Positions 44,925 to 55,090 are shown, counted from the first letter of the stretch. The stretch is 64,000 nucleotides of DNA from Prosapia bicincta (GCA_036971475.1 JBAIZL010000002.1:327883645-327947644), one strand, 5' to 3'. Notes: a model not told the origin generated them from the letters alone. Numbers and translations are program-made.

Positions 44925-45065
44925 AATAAATACACAAAAACCTCTTAACCACCTTTCTTTATTTTACGCTTATGTACATTTCAGTTACCATGTATCCATC
45001 CTCAGAGGGATAACATACAAAGACTGACATTTTTCGAGAGGTTTTTGTGTATTTATTATCATAAT
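44925..45065. repeat. Fold-back repeat with hammerhead-like core on the minus strand
   Basis: Arms ATAATAAATACACAAAAACC and GGTTTTTGTGTATTTATTAT. On the minus strand the centre reads CTGAGGA, TG, GATAC-ATG-GTAAC, T, GAAA, TGTACAT. Both core blocks fit a hammerhead (CTGANGA...GAAA) with a weak helix II. Confidence 0.45.
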
Positions 45066-45394
45066 TCTATTATAAATAGCTAGAGCATTATATATATAGT
45101 TAGGGTAAATTTAGATATATCAAAGCAAAAATAATAATAATACTTGAACCATTGTCAATTGTCTGCTATATTTGATGTTAACTTTCACAAACTTATTTCT
45201 AATGGCCAAACCAATCCTATTTAAACAGTAAATACTTGATACTAAATGGTAAAGTATATAACAAATTCATGTATTGTATAAAACAGTGCTCTGTTTCATA
45301 CAAGAAAAGTTTATAGCTTCAAAAGTTTGAGCACTGAGGTTATGACACTATTGTTTTCAAATTTTTAATCACTATTCATGACTTCACATGTCAA

Positions 45395-45500
45395 AAAATG
45401 ACAACTTACTGATATTTCTAAGCAGGTGCACTTCACACTAAGTGTTAAACATGTCTGCTAAGAGCAATCAGTAAGTAGTTGTTTTCCTCAAGTAAATAAG
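45395..45500. repeat. Short fold-back MITE (27.8-kb family)
   Basis: CAACTTACTGATATTTCTAA on the left and AATCAGTAAGTAGTTGTTTT on the right are inverted. The centre is shorter than in the 27.8-kb copy. Confidence 0.6.
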
Positions 45501-45596
45501 TATTATTCAGAAACCTCAAGTTATAAAACTTAACATTTTTAAATCTTGCTATTTATTTTATCGAACATCTATAACCAATTTTTTCCTAAATTTAAA

Positions 45597-45790
45597 CTAC
45601 TTAACTAAGTGAATACGTAATTGCTTACTTGCTGACGCGTTTCAAACGTTCGTTCCTTTTACTCTTAGAGGGTTACCTTCGTAAAAGGAACGAACGTTTT
45701 GAAACACATCAGCAAGTAAGCAATTACGTATTCACTTAGTTAAGTAATTTAAATTTAGTTTAATCAGTGAATTCAAGATGATTACATCAA
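45597..45790. repeat. Fold-back MITE (AAGTGAATAC family), copy 3
   Basis: A clean palindrome: CTTAACTAAGTGAATACGTA, ACTTGCTGACGCGTTTC, GTTCGTTCCTTTTAC and their complements, followed by the family flank ATCAGTGAATTCAAGATGAT. It lies about 110-300 bp downstream of the PAGR1-like stop codon and could fall in that gene's 3' UTR. Confidence 0.8.
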
Positions 45791-45901
45791 GAAAAATTTT
45801 TCCTGATTCAAATGCTTTTTTAGTGCCATATCTAAAAATGAAAAAAAGGTTTGAACTAACCTCTGTCAATTATTCCCATTTTTAATAAGTGTCAAAGTAA
45901 A

Positions 45902-46390
45902 TTATGGTAGAATGGGATTTTCATCATCATCTTCCATCATGTCCAACTTTCTATGTCTTGCCATGTTCGACAATATTGCATCAAGACTGGTTGTCTTCTT
46001 CTTTGCACTTCCTCGAGGTTCAATATTTCCAGTCTTACGAACTGATAACCTTAACTGTGATAAATCATCTTCAAAATCAAAGTCTGATTTTTCCTCTTGT
46101 TTTAAATCAGATGATCTTTCATCTAAGTTATTACTTTGTGAATCGTTTGAATCTGCTGGAGTAGGAGGTCTTCTTCCAGGACACTGCCAATCTAACTGAA
46201 ATACTTCTCCTTTATCGAGCCGTTGAAAAAGATCAACTATTTCTTCAGGAGCAGGTTCCCAATTTTGACAAGTTTCTCCACCCATCAGACCAAAGCTTTC
46301 TTCATCTGAGCATCCAATTTCCCACTCATCTCCTGTTGATAGGCTTCTTTCCTGGTTTACTTTAACATTTTTATCAATGTCTTCTGCCAT
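45902..46390 (-). CDS. PAGR1: PAXIP1-associated glutamate-rich protein 1-like (PA1)
   Basis: A 162-residue acidic nuclear protein. In animals PAGR1/PA1 binds PTIP and is a subunit of the MLL3/MLL4 (KMT2C/D) histone H3K4 methyltransferase complex. Recognised by ordered conserved blocks: DEWEIGCSDEE (residues 21-31), WEPAPEEIVDLFQRLDKGE (44-62), LDWQCPGRRPPTP (67-79), an acidic FDFEDD block (104-109), and LDAILSNMARHRKLDMMEDD near the C-terminus, all in the order known for the family. It lacks the long acidic N-terminus of vertebrate proteins. The start ATG is 2 bases after a CCCCCCCAG acceptor-like sequence on the minus strand (46389-46397), suggesting a noncoding upstream exon. The coding region is a single exon. 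It is transcribed divergently from the TAMM41-like gene. Confidence 0.85.
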   Translation of the reverse strand: MAEDIDKNVKVNQERSLSTGDEWEIGCSDEESFGLMGGETCQNWEPAPEEIVDLFQRLDKGEVFQLDWQCPGRRPPTPADSNDSQSNNLDERSSDLKQEEKSDFDFEDDLSQLRLSVRKTGNIEPRGSAKKKTTSLDAILSNMARHRKLDMMEDDDENPILP

Positions 46391-47331
46391 TCTGGGGGGG
46401 TAAAAATAATAGCATTTGTAAATAGTAGCTACTACTTAGTATAGCAACAGGGAAACTTGTTAATATACATGTCGAATATTTATTAACACCTAACCTAAAT
46501 TATCCATTTTGTTTGGAATTTTTAAAATGTCTTCAAATAAAACATTTTTTAGTTAGAGCACATATATATGATTCACACACAAATATTAACTAATACATCC
46601 TGTTATATAATTAATATAATTTATTAGAATAATGGGAAAATGTAGACATAATCCAATCAAAAACAAAACATCCATACAATTAATATTCTACATTCTATGA
46701 ATTCATGACTTGCCAAAAGCATATAAATCTTTTAACTTGTTCCCTTGACTCATACAAATTAATATTTATTTATTAATACGACTACCAGATATTTTTTATA
46801 GGGAATTCCTCAAATATTTTTATTTAATCATTTTGCATAGTTATTTTTTATAATATAATTTTTAAAAATATAATGATTTAAAAACTGAGTTATCAATATT
46901 TACAGTCAATATATTAGGAAATAATATAAATCCCATCTATTCTGTTGTTTCTGTTCCATGGTGCACCAATTGTTCTTTAAAGAGCTGTTTCTTTTTATTT
47001 GGAGCAGTTCGTAGTACAGGGTAGAGGTGGGCGAGCCGATTCATTCAGAAGAACGGTCCAGAATCGGACGGTTCACTAAAATGAAGCGCTTCATTTGACC
47101 GGTTCATCGGTTCACTTGTAGTGACCATTCCCATACAGGGACTTGGAAAAGTATATACCGGTCTTTTCTAACCCTAGTTGTCAACAATTCAGATTTAAAT
47201 ATAACCTATATTTAATATGTTTTTAAATTAATAACTATTTTGTTTTATTATATTATAATGTGTATATTGTGCAATATTCACTGGACTAATAATTTTAATT
47301 AATAAGGCATACAGTAAGTACTGTAAATATT
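46391..47331. promoter_or_regulatory. Intergenic region between divergent PAGR1 and TAMM41 genes
   Basis: About 940 bp between two start codons facing away from each other. It should contain both promoters and the PAGR1 upstream exon, but no CpG-rich block or TATA box stands out from the AT-rich sequence. A hAT-like fragment lies at 47017-47150. Confidence 0.4.
47017..47150. mobile_element. hAT-like MITE fragment upstream of TAMM41
   Basis: It begins CAGGGTAGAGGTGGGCGAGC, a tip seen in many hAT elements, with internal inverted segments (CCGATTC...GAATCGG and GAAGCGCTTC). The other tip is unclear (about GACCATTCCCATACAGGG). It sits 180-315 bp before the TAMM41 start codon. Confidence 0.45.
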
Positions 47332-48378
47332 ATGGCAAGAATTTCATCAAATGCCCTTGTTGGCATATCACCATTATTTACGAGCATTTTATCAAAGTTT
47401 CCTCAACACCACTTTTCTTATTGTTTTGCTTACGGTTCAGGAGTATATAAACAAAGTGGGGTTAAAACATCAACACCAATGCTAGATATGATTTTTGTTG
47501 TGGAAAATTCATGTGATTTCCATCACGAAAACATCCTTATGAATCCACATCATTATTCAGGCCTAAAGTACTTAGGTCATCGCTTAGTTGCTTCAATACA
47601 ACAAAATTGGGGAGCAAATGTTTATTACAACACTCTAATACCTTTTGAAGATGAAGGAGTCACTGTTAAGTATGGAGTTATATCACGTTCTGACCTTATT
47701 ACTGATCTTTTAGATTGGAATCAATTATATTTATCAGGTAGATTACATAAACCAGTTCAAACATTACAACCCCCATCAAATTCTGATTTAAGGTCAGCTC
47801 TCCAGTTAAATTTGCATAATGCCATGCATACAGCTTTATTAATTTTACCAGAAAGTTTTACTGAAAAATCCTTATATAAAACTATAGCAAATCTATCATA
47901 TGCAGGTGATTTCCGTATGATTATTGGTGAAGATAAGAACAAAGTGAAAAATATTGTTGAACCTCAAATAGAAGCTTTTCGTGTTCTTTACAATCCTATT
48001 ATTAGATCTCTTCACGATTTTGTGGATGTACCGGTGGGTTCAAGTGCAAATAATAATTGTAGTCAAGATACCTACCCATCTGCACGTTTACACCATTTAA
48101 ATCAACTTCCCAGAACGCCACAAAAAGCAATTGTAAAGTACTGGAATAAACAGACAAGTGGGAAACGGCAGGATACTGAAGATGTTCTACGAGCAGTAGC
48201 ATATGATCCAGATGCAGGAGTAATATTAAAATGTTGTATTGCTAATATTGTACGCAGATCAAGTATAAATCAAAGTTTGAAAGGTATTTTTACAGCTGGT
48301 CTTATAAAATCTATAAAATACAGTAGTAAAAAAATATTCAAGATGTTTAAATCTTCATATCATCAAAATACAAGTTAG
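47332..48378 (+). CDS. TAMM41: Mitochondrial phosphatidate cytidylyltransferase, TAMM41-like
   Basis: A 348-residue enzyme expected to make CDP-diacylglycerol from phosphatidic acid and CTP on the matrix side of the inner mitochondrial membrane, feeding cardiolipin synthesis. Family features: [12 protein letters not shown] (nucleotidyltransferase Gly-Ser motif, residues 32-43), MLDMIFVV (50-57, with the metal-binding Asp), [80 protein letters not shown], and near the end [17 protein letters not shown] with a basic tail. Length matches the family. The ATG at 47332 lies just before the first conserved block. The coding region has no intron. An AATAAA runs into an A-rich stretch at 48640-48655. 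It is divergent from the PAGR1-like gene. Confidence 0.93.
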   Translation: MARISSNALVGISPLFTSILSKFPQHHFSYCFAYGSGVYKQSGVKTSTPMLDMIFVVENSCDFHHENILMNPHHYSGLKYLGHRLVASIQQNWGANVYYNTLIPFEDEGVTVKYGVISRSDLITDLLDWNQLYLSGRLHKPVQTLQPPSNSDLRSALQLNLHNAMHTALLILPESFTEKSLYKTIANLSYAGDFRMIIGEDKNKVKNIVEPQIEAFRVLYNPIIRSLHDFVDVPVGSSANNNCSQDTYPSARLHHLNQLPRTPQKAIVKYWNKQTSGKRQDTEDVLRAVAYDPDAGVILKCCIANIVRRSSINQSLKGIFTAGLIKSIKYSSKKIFKMFKSSYHQNTS

Positions 48379-48660
48379 GAAATAGTTTTCAATGTTTAAA
48401 CGTTTTATTATTTATAGTAAAAACATACTATTAAATCAAATATCTTCTACTTCTTTAAAATGTTGATTGTAAATATTGTATATATGTAAATATTACAATT
48501 TTTTTTATAAAACATTATTATAAATGATTGCACTTATAAAAACTTGTCTTTAGTAGCATTTACTTTTGATGTTAAATGAGTAACTTTACATCAATAGTAA
48601 GTGCCACTATGGGCAAATTCTTGTATATTTTTATGTCAATAAAAAAAAAAAAAATAGTAT
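48379..48660 (+). other. Probable TAMM41 3' UTR ending in AATAAA and an A-run
   Basis: AT-rich sequence after the stop, with a candidate AATAAA at about 48641 that merges into 14 consecutive A residues (48643-48655). It may be the polyadenylation site or a genomic poly(A) trace. Confidence 0.45.
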
Positions 48661-48929
48661 CTAGAGTTTAGGATGGAAACCAATAATGTAAAACATAATA
48701 TAAATGTAGTAAACATAATTACAGTATTATATAACCTCGAGTTATTTACTACTGAATTATATTGTATTGCTTTAAACTATACTTTATTTCATCCAAATAA
48801 GCTCCAACATAGTACTTTGTAAGATTACCTGTTACATAACCTGTAACAAAAAAATGTAACTGTAAAAAAATGATTTAAATGTTCTACTTCATCACTAAAA
48901 CACTTGAACATATCCTATAATTAATTAAT

Positions 48930-49085
48930 ACATAACAAAGTAAATACTTAAAAGCTTACTTCCTGATGTGTTTTGAAACAATTATTTCATTTACGAAGCT
49001 AAGCATCTATTCCGAGTATGTAGTTATGTATTAGTTCTCTTAGTTATTACTAATTATAGTTTAATCGGTGAATTCAAAATGATTA
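48930..49085. repeat. Fold-back MITE (AAGTGAATAC family), decayed copy
   Basis: AGTAAATACTTAAAAGCTTA, CTTCCTGATGTGTTTTGAAA and the flank TTTAATCGGTGAATTCAAAA identify a degraded member. The right arm is strongly diverged. Confidence 0.55.
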
Positions 49086-49284
49086 CAAAAAGCAACATGA
49101 ACATATTGATATATCGGTAAAAATTTTAAAAGTTATCTTTAAATCTAACAACACATTAGTTTATTAAAACAAAGATTAGATTATTAAAACAAACAGACTA
49201 GTTGTGTGTATAGAACAAAGTCCATAAGTTGACTTGACATTTATCACAGCAAGTTGGTGTATGACGCAGATCTTGCCAAAGATA

Positions 49285-50075
49285 TTGAATTTCGTAGTAC
49301 ATTACATTAGGTGAAACTTAATCACTTTTACATTAGTTTATGACTATCCAAACTTTAAATTTGTTTCACTCAGTGGTAATCTTCATCAGTGTCTAAATTT
49401 TCTGCTTGGAGTTGTTAGGTTAAGCGGTGACGGTTTTAAAGGCAGGTTTTTTATAGAATCAAACAGTATGTATGATTTGTATTGGGTTTATTTGTTTAAT
49501 ATGTTTGTAAATTTTTATATTGTTCTAGTGTGTTGAAATTTGGTCCTTTATTGATGATGTGTAAGATTTCTAGGTTATGGTAAATGTCTGTGTATTTGTA
49601 TCCTGTTTGTTTCATGTGATTGTAGAATGCTAAGTTGGTGTTCTGTTTGTCTTCCTCGATTCTTTGTTTGAAGCTGGGACCTGTTTGCCCAATGTAGAAT
49701 TTATTGAACAGGACACAAATACACATACATTTACCATAACTTAGAAATCTTACATATCTACAAAAAAGGACCACGCCTCAACACACTAAAACAATATGAA
49801 ATTTACAGACACACAAAATACAAACATATTAAAGAACAAACCCAATACAAATCACACATACTCTTTGATACTATCAAAAACCTGCCTTTAAAACTATCAC
49901 CTAACAACAGCTCCAAACTGAAGACACTGATGAAGATCGCCATGGAGCGATCGAAAAGTTCTGTCTCAGTAAGTTTCCACAAATTTACAAGATTTAAAGT
50001 CCTGATAGTCATAAACTATTGTTAAAGTGATTAAGTTTCACTGAACGTAATGGATTACAAAATTCAAGAGTCTAA
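49285..50075. mobile_element. PLE family 3 head-to-head pair (GIY-YIG ends only)
   Basis: A minus-strand fragment (49285-49700; FYIGQTGPSFKQRIEEDKQN, LNTLEQYKNLQTY) and a plus-strand fragment (49700-50075; tail with CACTGATGAAGATCGCC) meet near 49700. Each ends in the family tail with GATAGTCATAAACTATTG. Only the C-terminal endonuclease is represented, so neither copy can encode a working element. Confidence 0.7.
49914..49965 (+). ncRNA. Hammerhead-like motif in PLE family 3 tail (family C)
   Basis: CTGATGA at 49927-49933, one extra A, helix II GATCGC...GCGATC (49935-49940, 49947-49952), GAAA at 49953-49956, then AGTTCT and GTC, TCAGT. The core blocks and helix II are well formed. Helix I is weak unless ACTGA/TCAGT pairs with an intervening bulge. 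The homologous 12-kb copy has CTGATGAGGATTGG...CGATCAAAA, that is, a decayed GAAA. Confidence 0.4.
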
Positions 50076-50114
50076 TATAAAGTTATAATAACTAAATTGG
50101 ATTGAGAGCTGTTG

Positions 50115-50440
50115 TTATAAATAAATAACTACATACAAACTCTGTTCCTCGACTCTTTGTTTGAAGCTGCGACCTGTTTGCCCAATGTAGAATAGAATGC
50201 AGTTTGTACGGTTTAGTTTGTATATGGCTGATGCTTGTAGTTTATTTTTGTTGTTGGTGTTTTGTTGTATTTTGTATTGTAGTTTGCTATTAGTTTTGTA
50301 CGCTATTTTGTATCCAGTTTTTTGAAATTTGTGGGCCATTTTATTTGATGTTCTGTTTATGTATGGTATTGTAATGTATTTGTTTTCCCTCCCTGTAGTG
50401 TTAATGACCACAGAAGTACCAATGACCATAGAAAACAAAC
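50115..50440 (-). pseudogene. PLE family 3 GIY-YIG fragment
   Basis: The minus strand reads TTGRENKYITIPYINRTSNK, MAHKFQKTGYKIAYKTNSKL, then SAIYKLNRTNCILFYIGQTG and RSFKQRVEEQ. The GIY box is changed to AIY and the CxxC pair is partly lost (LNRTNC). It corresponds to 11690-11930 of the 12-kb copy and is truncated at both ends. Confidence 0.7.
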
Positions 50441-50544
50441 AAAGAACTAGACACCATTATATATAATTATTCTAATTTTCATTCCTGATGATATTGGTAC
50501 TGTTTACCAACAAAAAGAGTACATATAGGTACTGTTAATCTATG

Positions 50545-50547
50545 TTG

Positions 50548-50605
<58 letters not shown>
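50545..50605. repeat. (TA)n microsatellite
   Basis: About 55 bp of TA repeat, followed by a second short (TA) run at 50620-50640 between inverted PLE ends. Confidence 0.9.
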
Positions 50606-50610
<5 letters not shown>

Positions 50611-50718
50611 TGCGAAATGTATATATATATATATATATAAATTTCGCAATATGTTTTCTTGTGTATTAAAAAAGAACGAAGTCAAAATACAAATACAAGA
50701 ATAATAATTGAATTTACA

Positions 50719-50763
50719 ATTCAAAGCTTTTCGTTGGCTAACAGTACCAACATCATCAGGAAT
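50719..50763 (-). ncRNA. Minimal hammerhead ribozyme motif (family A, minus copy)
   Basis: Same order as the 14319 motif: ATTC, CTGATGA, T, GTTGG...CCAAC, GAAA, AGCTTT, GAAT, on the minus strand. Confidence 0.55.
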
Positions 50764-50791
50764 ATTAAACAATTCAATCTAATTGTTTAAT

Positions 50792-50836
50792 ATTCCTGAT
50801 GATGTTGGTACTGTTAGCCAACGAAAAGCTTTGAAT
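50792..50836 (+). ncRNA. Minimal hammerhead ribozyme motif (family A, plus copy)
   Basis: CTGATGA at 50796-50802, helix II GTTGG/CCAAC, GAAA at 50823-50826, short helix III, and helix I ATTC/GAAT. The motif is identical to that at 14319-14363. Confidence 0.6.
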
Positions 50837-50904
50837 TGTAAATTCAATTATAATTCTTGTATTTGTATTTTGACTTGGTTCTTTACATATATATATATAT
50901 ATCG

Positions 50905-51168
50905 GCAGAAAGGTGAACAAAGGCAAAGGAATGTGAGTAATTGTTTGGATCAGGTGTGTGTGGATTGACGTCAATGGGCATGGCTTCATTCCTCTATATA
51001 TAGGAGCCGAGTTATCTGCGCTCTTCACTCGCTCTTCTACTGTTGTTGGGTTCACCTCGTCAATGCTGGATGAAATTCTAGCGAAACATCGGAACTGCAG
51101 AATGAACGGATGTACTCCAGATAGTAACTATTCATCATATTTTTCCATCCGTGAAAGAATACGTATCA
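50905..51168. other. Unassigned PLE-flanking sequence with hammerhead-like string
   Basis: A more GC-rich segment between two (TA)n tracts. It contains CTGGATGAAATTCTAGCGAAAC at 51063-51084, close to a hammerhead core but with an extra G in CTGATGA. An adjacent 61-84-codon open frame has no recognisable similarity. Confidence 0.3.
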
Positions 51169-51208
<40 letters not shown>

Positions 51209-51402
51209 TTGATATTTAACGTTATCCATTGTTTTTCCGTTGCACTGACTTTATGAAGTTAATATATTACTATGTATGTAATTTTATCCACCATTAAGTG
51301 CAATAATTTTACCTTGAGTGATGATGAAAGGTGCCTCATCACTCAAGGTAAAATTATTGCACTTAATGGTGGATAAAATTACATACATAGTAATATATTA
51401 AC

Positions 51403-51465
<63 letters not shown>
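51169..51465. repeat. (TA)n - PLE cassette fold-back - (TA)n
   Basis: A TA tract (51169-51206), the family D terminal cassette and its inverted copy meeting at GAGTGATGATGAAAGGTGCC (about 51320), and a second TA tract (51407-51462). Confidence 0.8.
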
Positions 51466-51466
<1 letters not shown>

Positions 51467-51780
51467 ATAAATTTAAAATATTTCAAAAACAAGAATACTT
51501 TTATTGCATTTATTATTCTAAGCTTTTCGCTGATAAAACAGTACAACATCTTCAGGAAAATAATTATCTAACAAAATATTTTTACAAAAATTAAATCATA
51601 TGTATTACAAATGTACTTATAAACATATGGTTCTTTTTAGTACATACTATTTAATTTTTGTAAAAATATTTTGTTAGATAATTATTTTCCTGAAGATGCT
51701 GGTACTGTTTTATCGGCGAAAAGCTTAGAATAATAAATGCAATAAAAGTATTCTTGTTTTTGAAATTAACTATATTACAA
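51465..51780. repeat. Fold-back PLE-end pair (family B) with hammerhead motif at 51686-51731
   Basis: Inverted arms (TATTTCAAAAACAAGAATAC, CTAAGCTTTTCGCTG and complements) of about 110 bp surround an AT-rich centre. On the plus strand CTGAAGA (51690-51696), T, GCTGG...TCGGC, GAAA (51718-51721), AGC, TTA, GAA fit a minimal hammerhead with cleavage after A51727. Helix II sequence differs from family A but pairing is kept. Confidence 0.55.
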
Positions 51781-51799
51781 GAAAACATATCATCATATT

Positions 51800-51801
51800 T
51801 A

Positions 51802-51852
<51 letters not shown>

Positions 51853-51865
51853 AAGAAAGAGAATG
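51800..51865. repeat. (TA)n(GA)n microsatellite
   Basis: A TA run followed by a GA run grading into GAAA repeats. Confidence 0.85.
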
Positions 51866-51889
51866 TTATTATTATAAGTTAAATGTAAA

Positions 51890-51995
51890 CAATTATTCCA
51901 CCATAAAGTCCATTCAATTTTTACCTCATGATGAGGCACCTTTCGGTCACTTGACCATTGTCGAATCAGTGTGAAAGATGATTCATCACAAGGTA
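51890..51995 (-). repeat. Diverged PLE terminal cassette
   Basis: CCACCATAAAGTCCATTCAA, GATGAGGCACCTTTCGG and TTGACCATTGTCGAATCA match the family D end with more substitutions than other copies. Confidence 0.6.
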
Positions 51996-51999
51996 TAAT

Positions 52000-53120
52000 T
52001 ATAATATAATTAATAGTAATATAGATATGAATTTGTAATCAATGTACAACACAAAAACTGCAAATTTTAATAATCAATGTTATAATAATACAAATATGGA
52101 TATAAAAGTCATGTTATCCCTTTTGAATTACTCTTTTACCCCCCCCCCCCTCTACTGTACTATCTGTACACACAGCACTTTACTTAGAAATTTATTTGTT
52201 TCACTTAATAAATATACCACTGCAAATCAAATCTATGTTACTGATTGCTCTAAACTGTTAGTTGGGATGATTGTACATTACAACTTGGTCAACTATTGAT
52301 GGCACCAGTTTTTAAAGTTTATATTATTTAACATTTTACTACACTGAAAACGCTATCTTTGGATAACACCTACTTCTGACTGAAACATTGTTTTAAGGCT
52401 TTTGTGAAAGAGGTTAATTTGTGCATTTAAGTACCTTTGCACAAAATCTAGAAGTGTTAGTGCTTTTGCTATTCACAAGACCATGTTTTGGAATAACTAA
52501 ATACTGTATATGCAAAAATTCCATATGTAGCCCCAGATTATGACACATGTGTGAAAATGCCGCAGAACTTGGTAAAATATATGTACTTAGATTGTTTGTT
52601 CTGTGAAGCTTAGGTTATAGTTGGGGTAGACATATTGTTGGTTTTTCTAAAGTGAGAGTACCTAGTCAAACCATTGTTGAGTATAACTCCAAGATACTTG
52701 ATCTAAACCCAGCAGTGAACGTCCTCACCTAACAGTGTGGAGATTATGTGCCCTATATTTGGAAAGCAAGAGTGTTGGGCACTAAGCCATGTTTCCCTTT
52801 GCATTTCAGTGGTTCAGCCACGAATCTAATAATCTCAGATGTACAGTACTTGTATTCTATTGTATATTATATGTGGTTTTCATGATTGAGTAGATAATGT
52901 AGTGTCATCTGCAAATATTAGGCCTTGTGTGTTATGAATAAATTTAGAAAATGGAAGTAAAGACTGATAAGGGAGGACAGCAAAGCTGGCTAGTATAATC
53001 ACAAATGGCAAATAAATTTAAAAAATTAGAAAATATTTTACTGAATTATGTTTTAAAACTGTGAAAAAAATTATATAACCTCATTATTTATATTTCTTGA
53101 TTCCATCTTCATGTGTGCTA
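52000..53120. other. No gene seen
   Basis: Unassigned sequence. It includes a C10 run at 52140-52150 and a copy of the CAATGTACAACACAAAAACT flank seen near other MITEs. No coding exon is supported. Confidence 0.4.
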
Positions 53121-53127
53121 CTAATTA

Positions 53128-53302
53128 TCACTAAACACTTGTAAATGTTTATAAACTTGCCTATAGTAGCACTTACTTATATTTGTTGAGGACAGCCGTT
53201 TGACAATGGGACACATCTCCCGAAACAGCCGTCCTCAACAAATATAAGTAAGTGCTACTATAGGCAAGTTTATAAACATTTACAAGTGTTTAGTGACCTC
53301 AT
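53128..53302. repeat. Near-perfect fold-back repeat (85-bp arms)
   Basis: TCACTAAACACTTGTAAATG, TTTATAAACTTGCCTATAGT and TTATATTTGTTGAGGAC are mirrored exactly on the right. The centre is AGCCGTTTGACAATGGGACA. The same arms form the outer ends of the PLE at 55310-56175, so this is a deletion derivative of that element. Confidence 0.85.
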
Positions 53303-53309
53303 TATTAAT

Positions 53310-53550
53310 TTTATAAAAGTTGCTTGTTGTAATCATCTTGAGTTCACTGATTAAACTATAATTAAATGATACTTAATTAAGTGAATACGTGAGGTCTTAT
53401 TTGCTGATATGTTTTGAAACAATTGTTCCTTTTACGAACCCTTTAGCTGAGTAGAGGTTTTGCTTCGTTAAAGAAACGATTGTTTCTAAACGCGTCAGCA
53501 AGTAAGCCCTTATGTATTCACTTAGTTAAGTATCATTTAATTCAGTGTTA
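53310..53550. repeat. Fold-back MITE (AAGTGAATAC family), copy 4
   Basis: The flank ATCATCTTGAGTTCACTGAT is followed by ATACTTAATTAAGTGAATAC and its mirrored arm GTATTCACTTAGTTAAGTAT. Confidence 0.75.
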
Positions 53551-53960
53551 ATTTTATAATTTTCACAAGTTGAAAATGAAAATTTAAGACTTGTTGGTAA
53601 AATAATCCAGCCACCTAAAGTCAAAATTTAATGCAGTGGCCAAACCAAAAATTTCGGGGTACCCCAACCACTGGGGAGTTTGAGCTGGTGTCCTGTAGAC
53701 TTACCCCTAGACAATTTTGGATATTGAAGTCTTGGAAGAACAGGTTTTAGGTACATTTTAGATTTCTTTAGAATGGAAAGTATAAATAAGATAATGAAAT
53801 ATATATATAAATATAAAAAGTATGGAGGCCCAGCTTATAGAAAATAATAAATGGTGTATTTACTACTTTCCCTTTTTTTGTTTGATATTTCGGGAACTTT
53901 TTCAGCCCCCCTTCTCTATATACGCCCTCGGTTTATACTGTCATGCATTTTCTGTCACAT
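53551..53960. other. No gene seen
   Basis: Unassigned sequence between a MITE and the piggyBac relic. Confidence 0.4.
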
Positions 53961-53969
53961 TACTACCAT

Positions 53970-55090
53970 TGTTGTGCCTCACAGGCAAGAAGGATCTATG
54001 TGTGATTAATTGTATAGTTTAACAACTTTTCTTGTATTTACTTCATGAAAATGTTATTTGAATATATTCTGAATGCAAATAACTAAGGAAAAGATAATTT
54101 TATGAGATTATTAATTTTTTATTTACTTATTGAAAACTATAGTCTTACACTCTAGAGATCTTCGCCCAGATTACTAAAAAGGTTATAACATCACTATAAT
54201 CAACTTACAAACAATTTTTTTTTATTCACGGATCGTAAACACTTAATTTTATATAAAAAAAAACATTTGACACATTAAAAGTTTTGTACTGTATATGGAA
54301 ACTTAAATTGGATATAATAACTCAATTTTGACAGCAGTCTTTACACAGTGGCTCAGAACATTCCAGGCAACCAGAACATTTCTGTAGACAGCTAACACGT
54401 GTAACGTTTCTTTTTATTTTTTGTTGCTGGACAAATTTTACACCTTCTTCTTTGTTTTTTCATGTGTTTGTGTATCATCTATTAGGCAATCAGGTCCTAA
54501 AATGCGTCGTATTGTCTGCCGTACATCTCGACTGAGTCTGTAGTTTCCAAGTTGGTCCTGGAGGTGTGGTAAGACCAGACCTTTAGTCTTACAAATGGAA
54601 AATGCAAAATAATGTTATGCTGTGATGTTCGTACAGCTCTAGTTGAAGATGTAGCAGCCTATTTATAACGATTTTTTCCATACAAATAGTTTACTTCTGA
54701 AGGTTGCAATTCTTCAAAATCATCATCTGCACTTTGTTGAGATTCAGTATCATGATCACTTTACTCAATTACTTCTTCACTCTGTTGCACATTTCCCATA
54801 TTCTGTTTGATGTCTTCTAAAAATTGTTGATTAGGTACATTGCCTGAATCACTGTCTTCTTCGTCTAACCAGTCCCTGATGGTATCTTCAAAATCACTGT
54901 TATATGTTTCCACTCCTTGAGTCTCATCAGTTGAAATTAGTTTCCATTTTACTCCAGAAGATCCATGTTTTCAGTTTATGTAATTAGATACTAAAATGAT
55001 CCGTAAAAAAAAAACGTGAAACACTTCAAAAGTTTAAAATGTTGTAAATACCGACGTCGTGCCTGTGAGGCACAACCGAAGTTTCAAATT
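53970..55090. mobile_element. piggyBac-like relic, internally deleted
   Basis: Subterminal inverted repeats GGTTGTGCCTCACAGGCA (minus strand, 55057-55075) and TTGTTGTGCCTCACAGGCAA (plus, about 53973) enclose minus-strand coding scraps. The 5' part (about 54960-54700) is an acidic N-terminal region. The 3' part (about 54480-54330) is the Cys-rich C-terminal domain. The catalytic core is missing. Exact TTAA-bounded ends could not be fixed. Confidence 0.55.
54325..54990 (-). pseudogene. piggyBac transposase scraps: acidic N-terminus and Cys-rich C-terminus
   Basis: On the minus strand the N-terminal piece reads ETQGVETYNSDFEDTIRDWL and DEEDSDSGNVPNQQFLEDI. After a deletion, the C-terminal piece reads RRRCKICPATKNKKKRYTC and, in a shifted frame, VSCLQKCSGCLECSEPLCKD-CC, ending at a stop near 54331. 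The second piece is the zinc-binding C-terminal domain of piggyBac transposases (C-x2-C...Y-x-C...C). One frameshift separates its two halves. Confidence 0.65.

Larger units (their letters stand above)
50640..50900. repeat. Fold-back pair of family A PLE ends
   Basis: Two inverted copies of the cassette (AAATACAAATACAAGAATAA, CAATTCAAAGCTTTTCG, GTTGGCTAACAGTACCAAC) share a short centre ATTAAACAATTCAATCTAAT. Each copy contains a full hammerhead-type core. Confidence 0.75.

Noticed and set aside
36700..53550. Regularly recurring palindromes considered as a CRISPR-like array
   Set aside because: Copies are kilobases apart, 150-250 bp long, each with its own flank, in a eukaryotic genome. They are fold-back MITEs.
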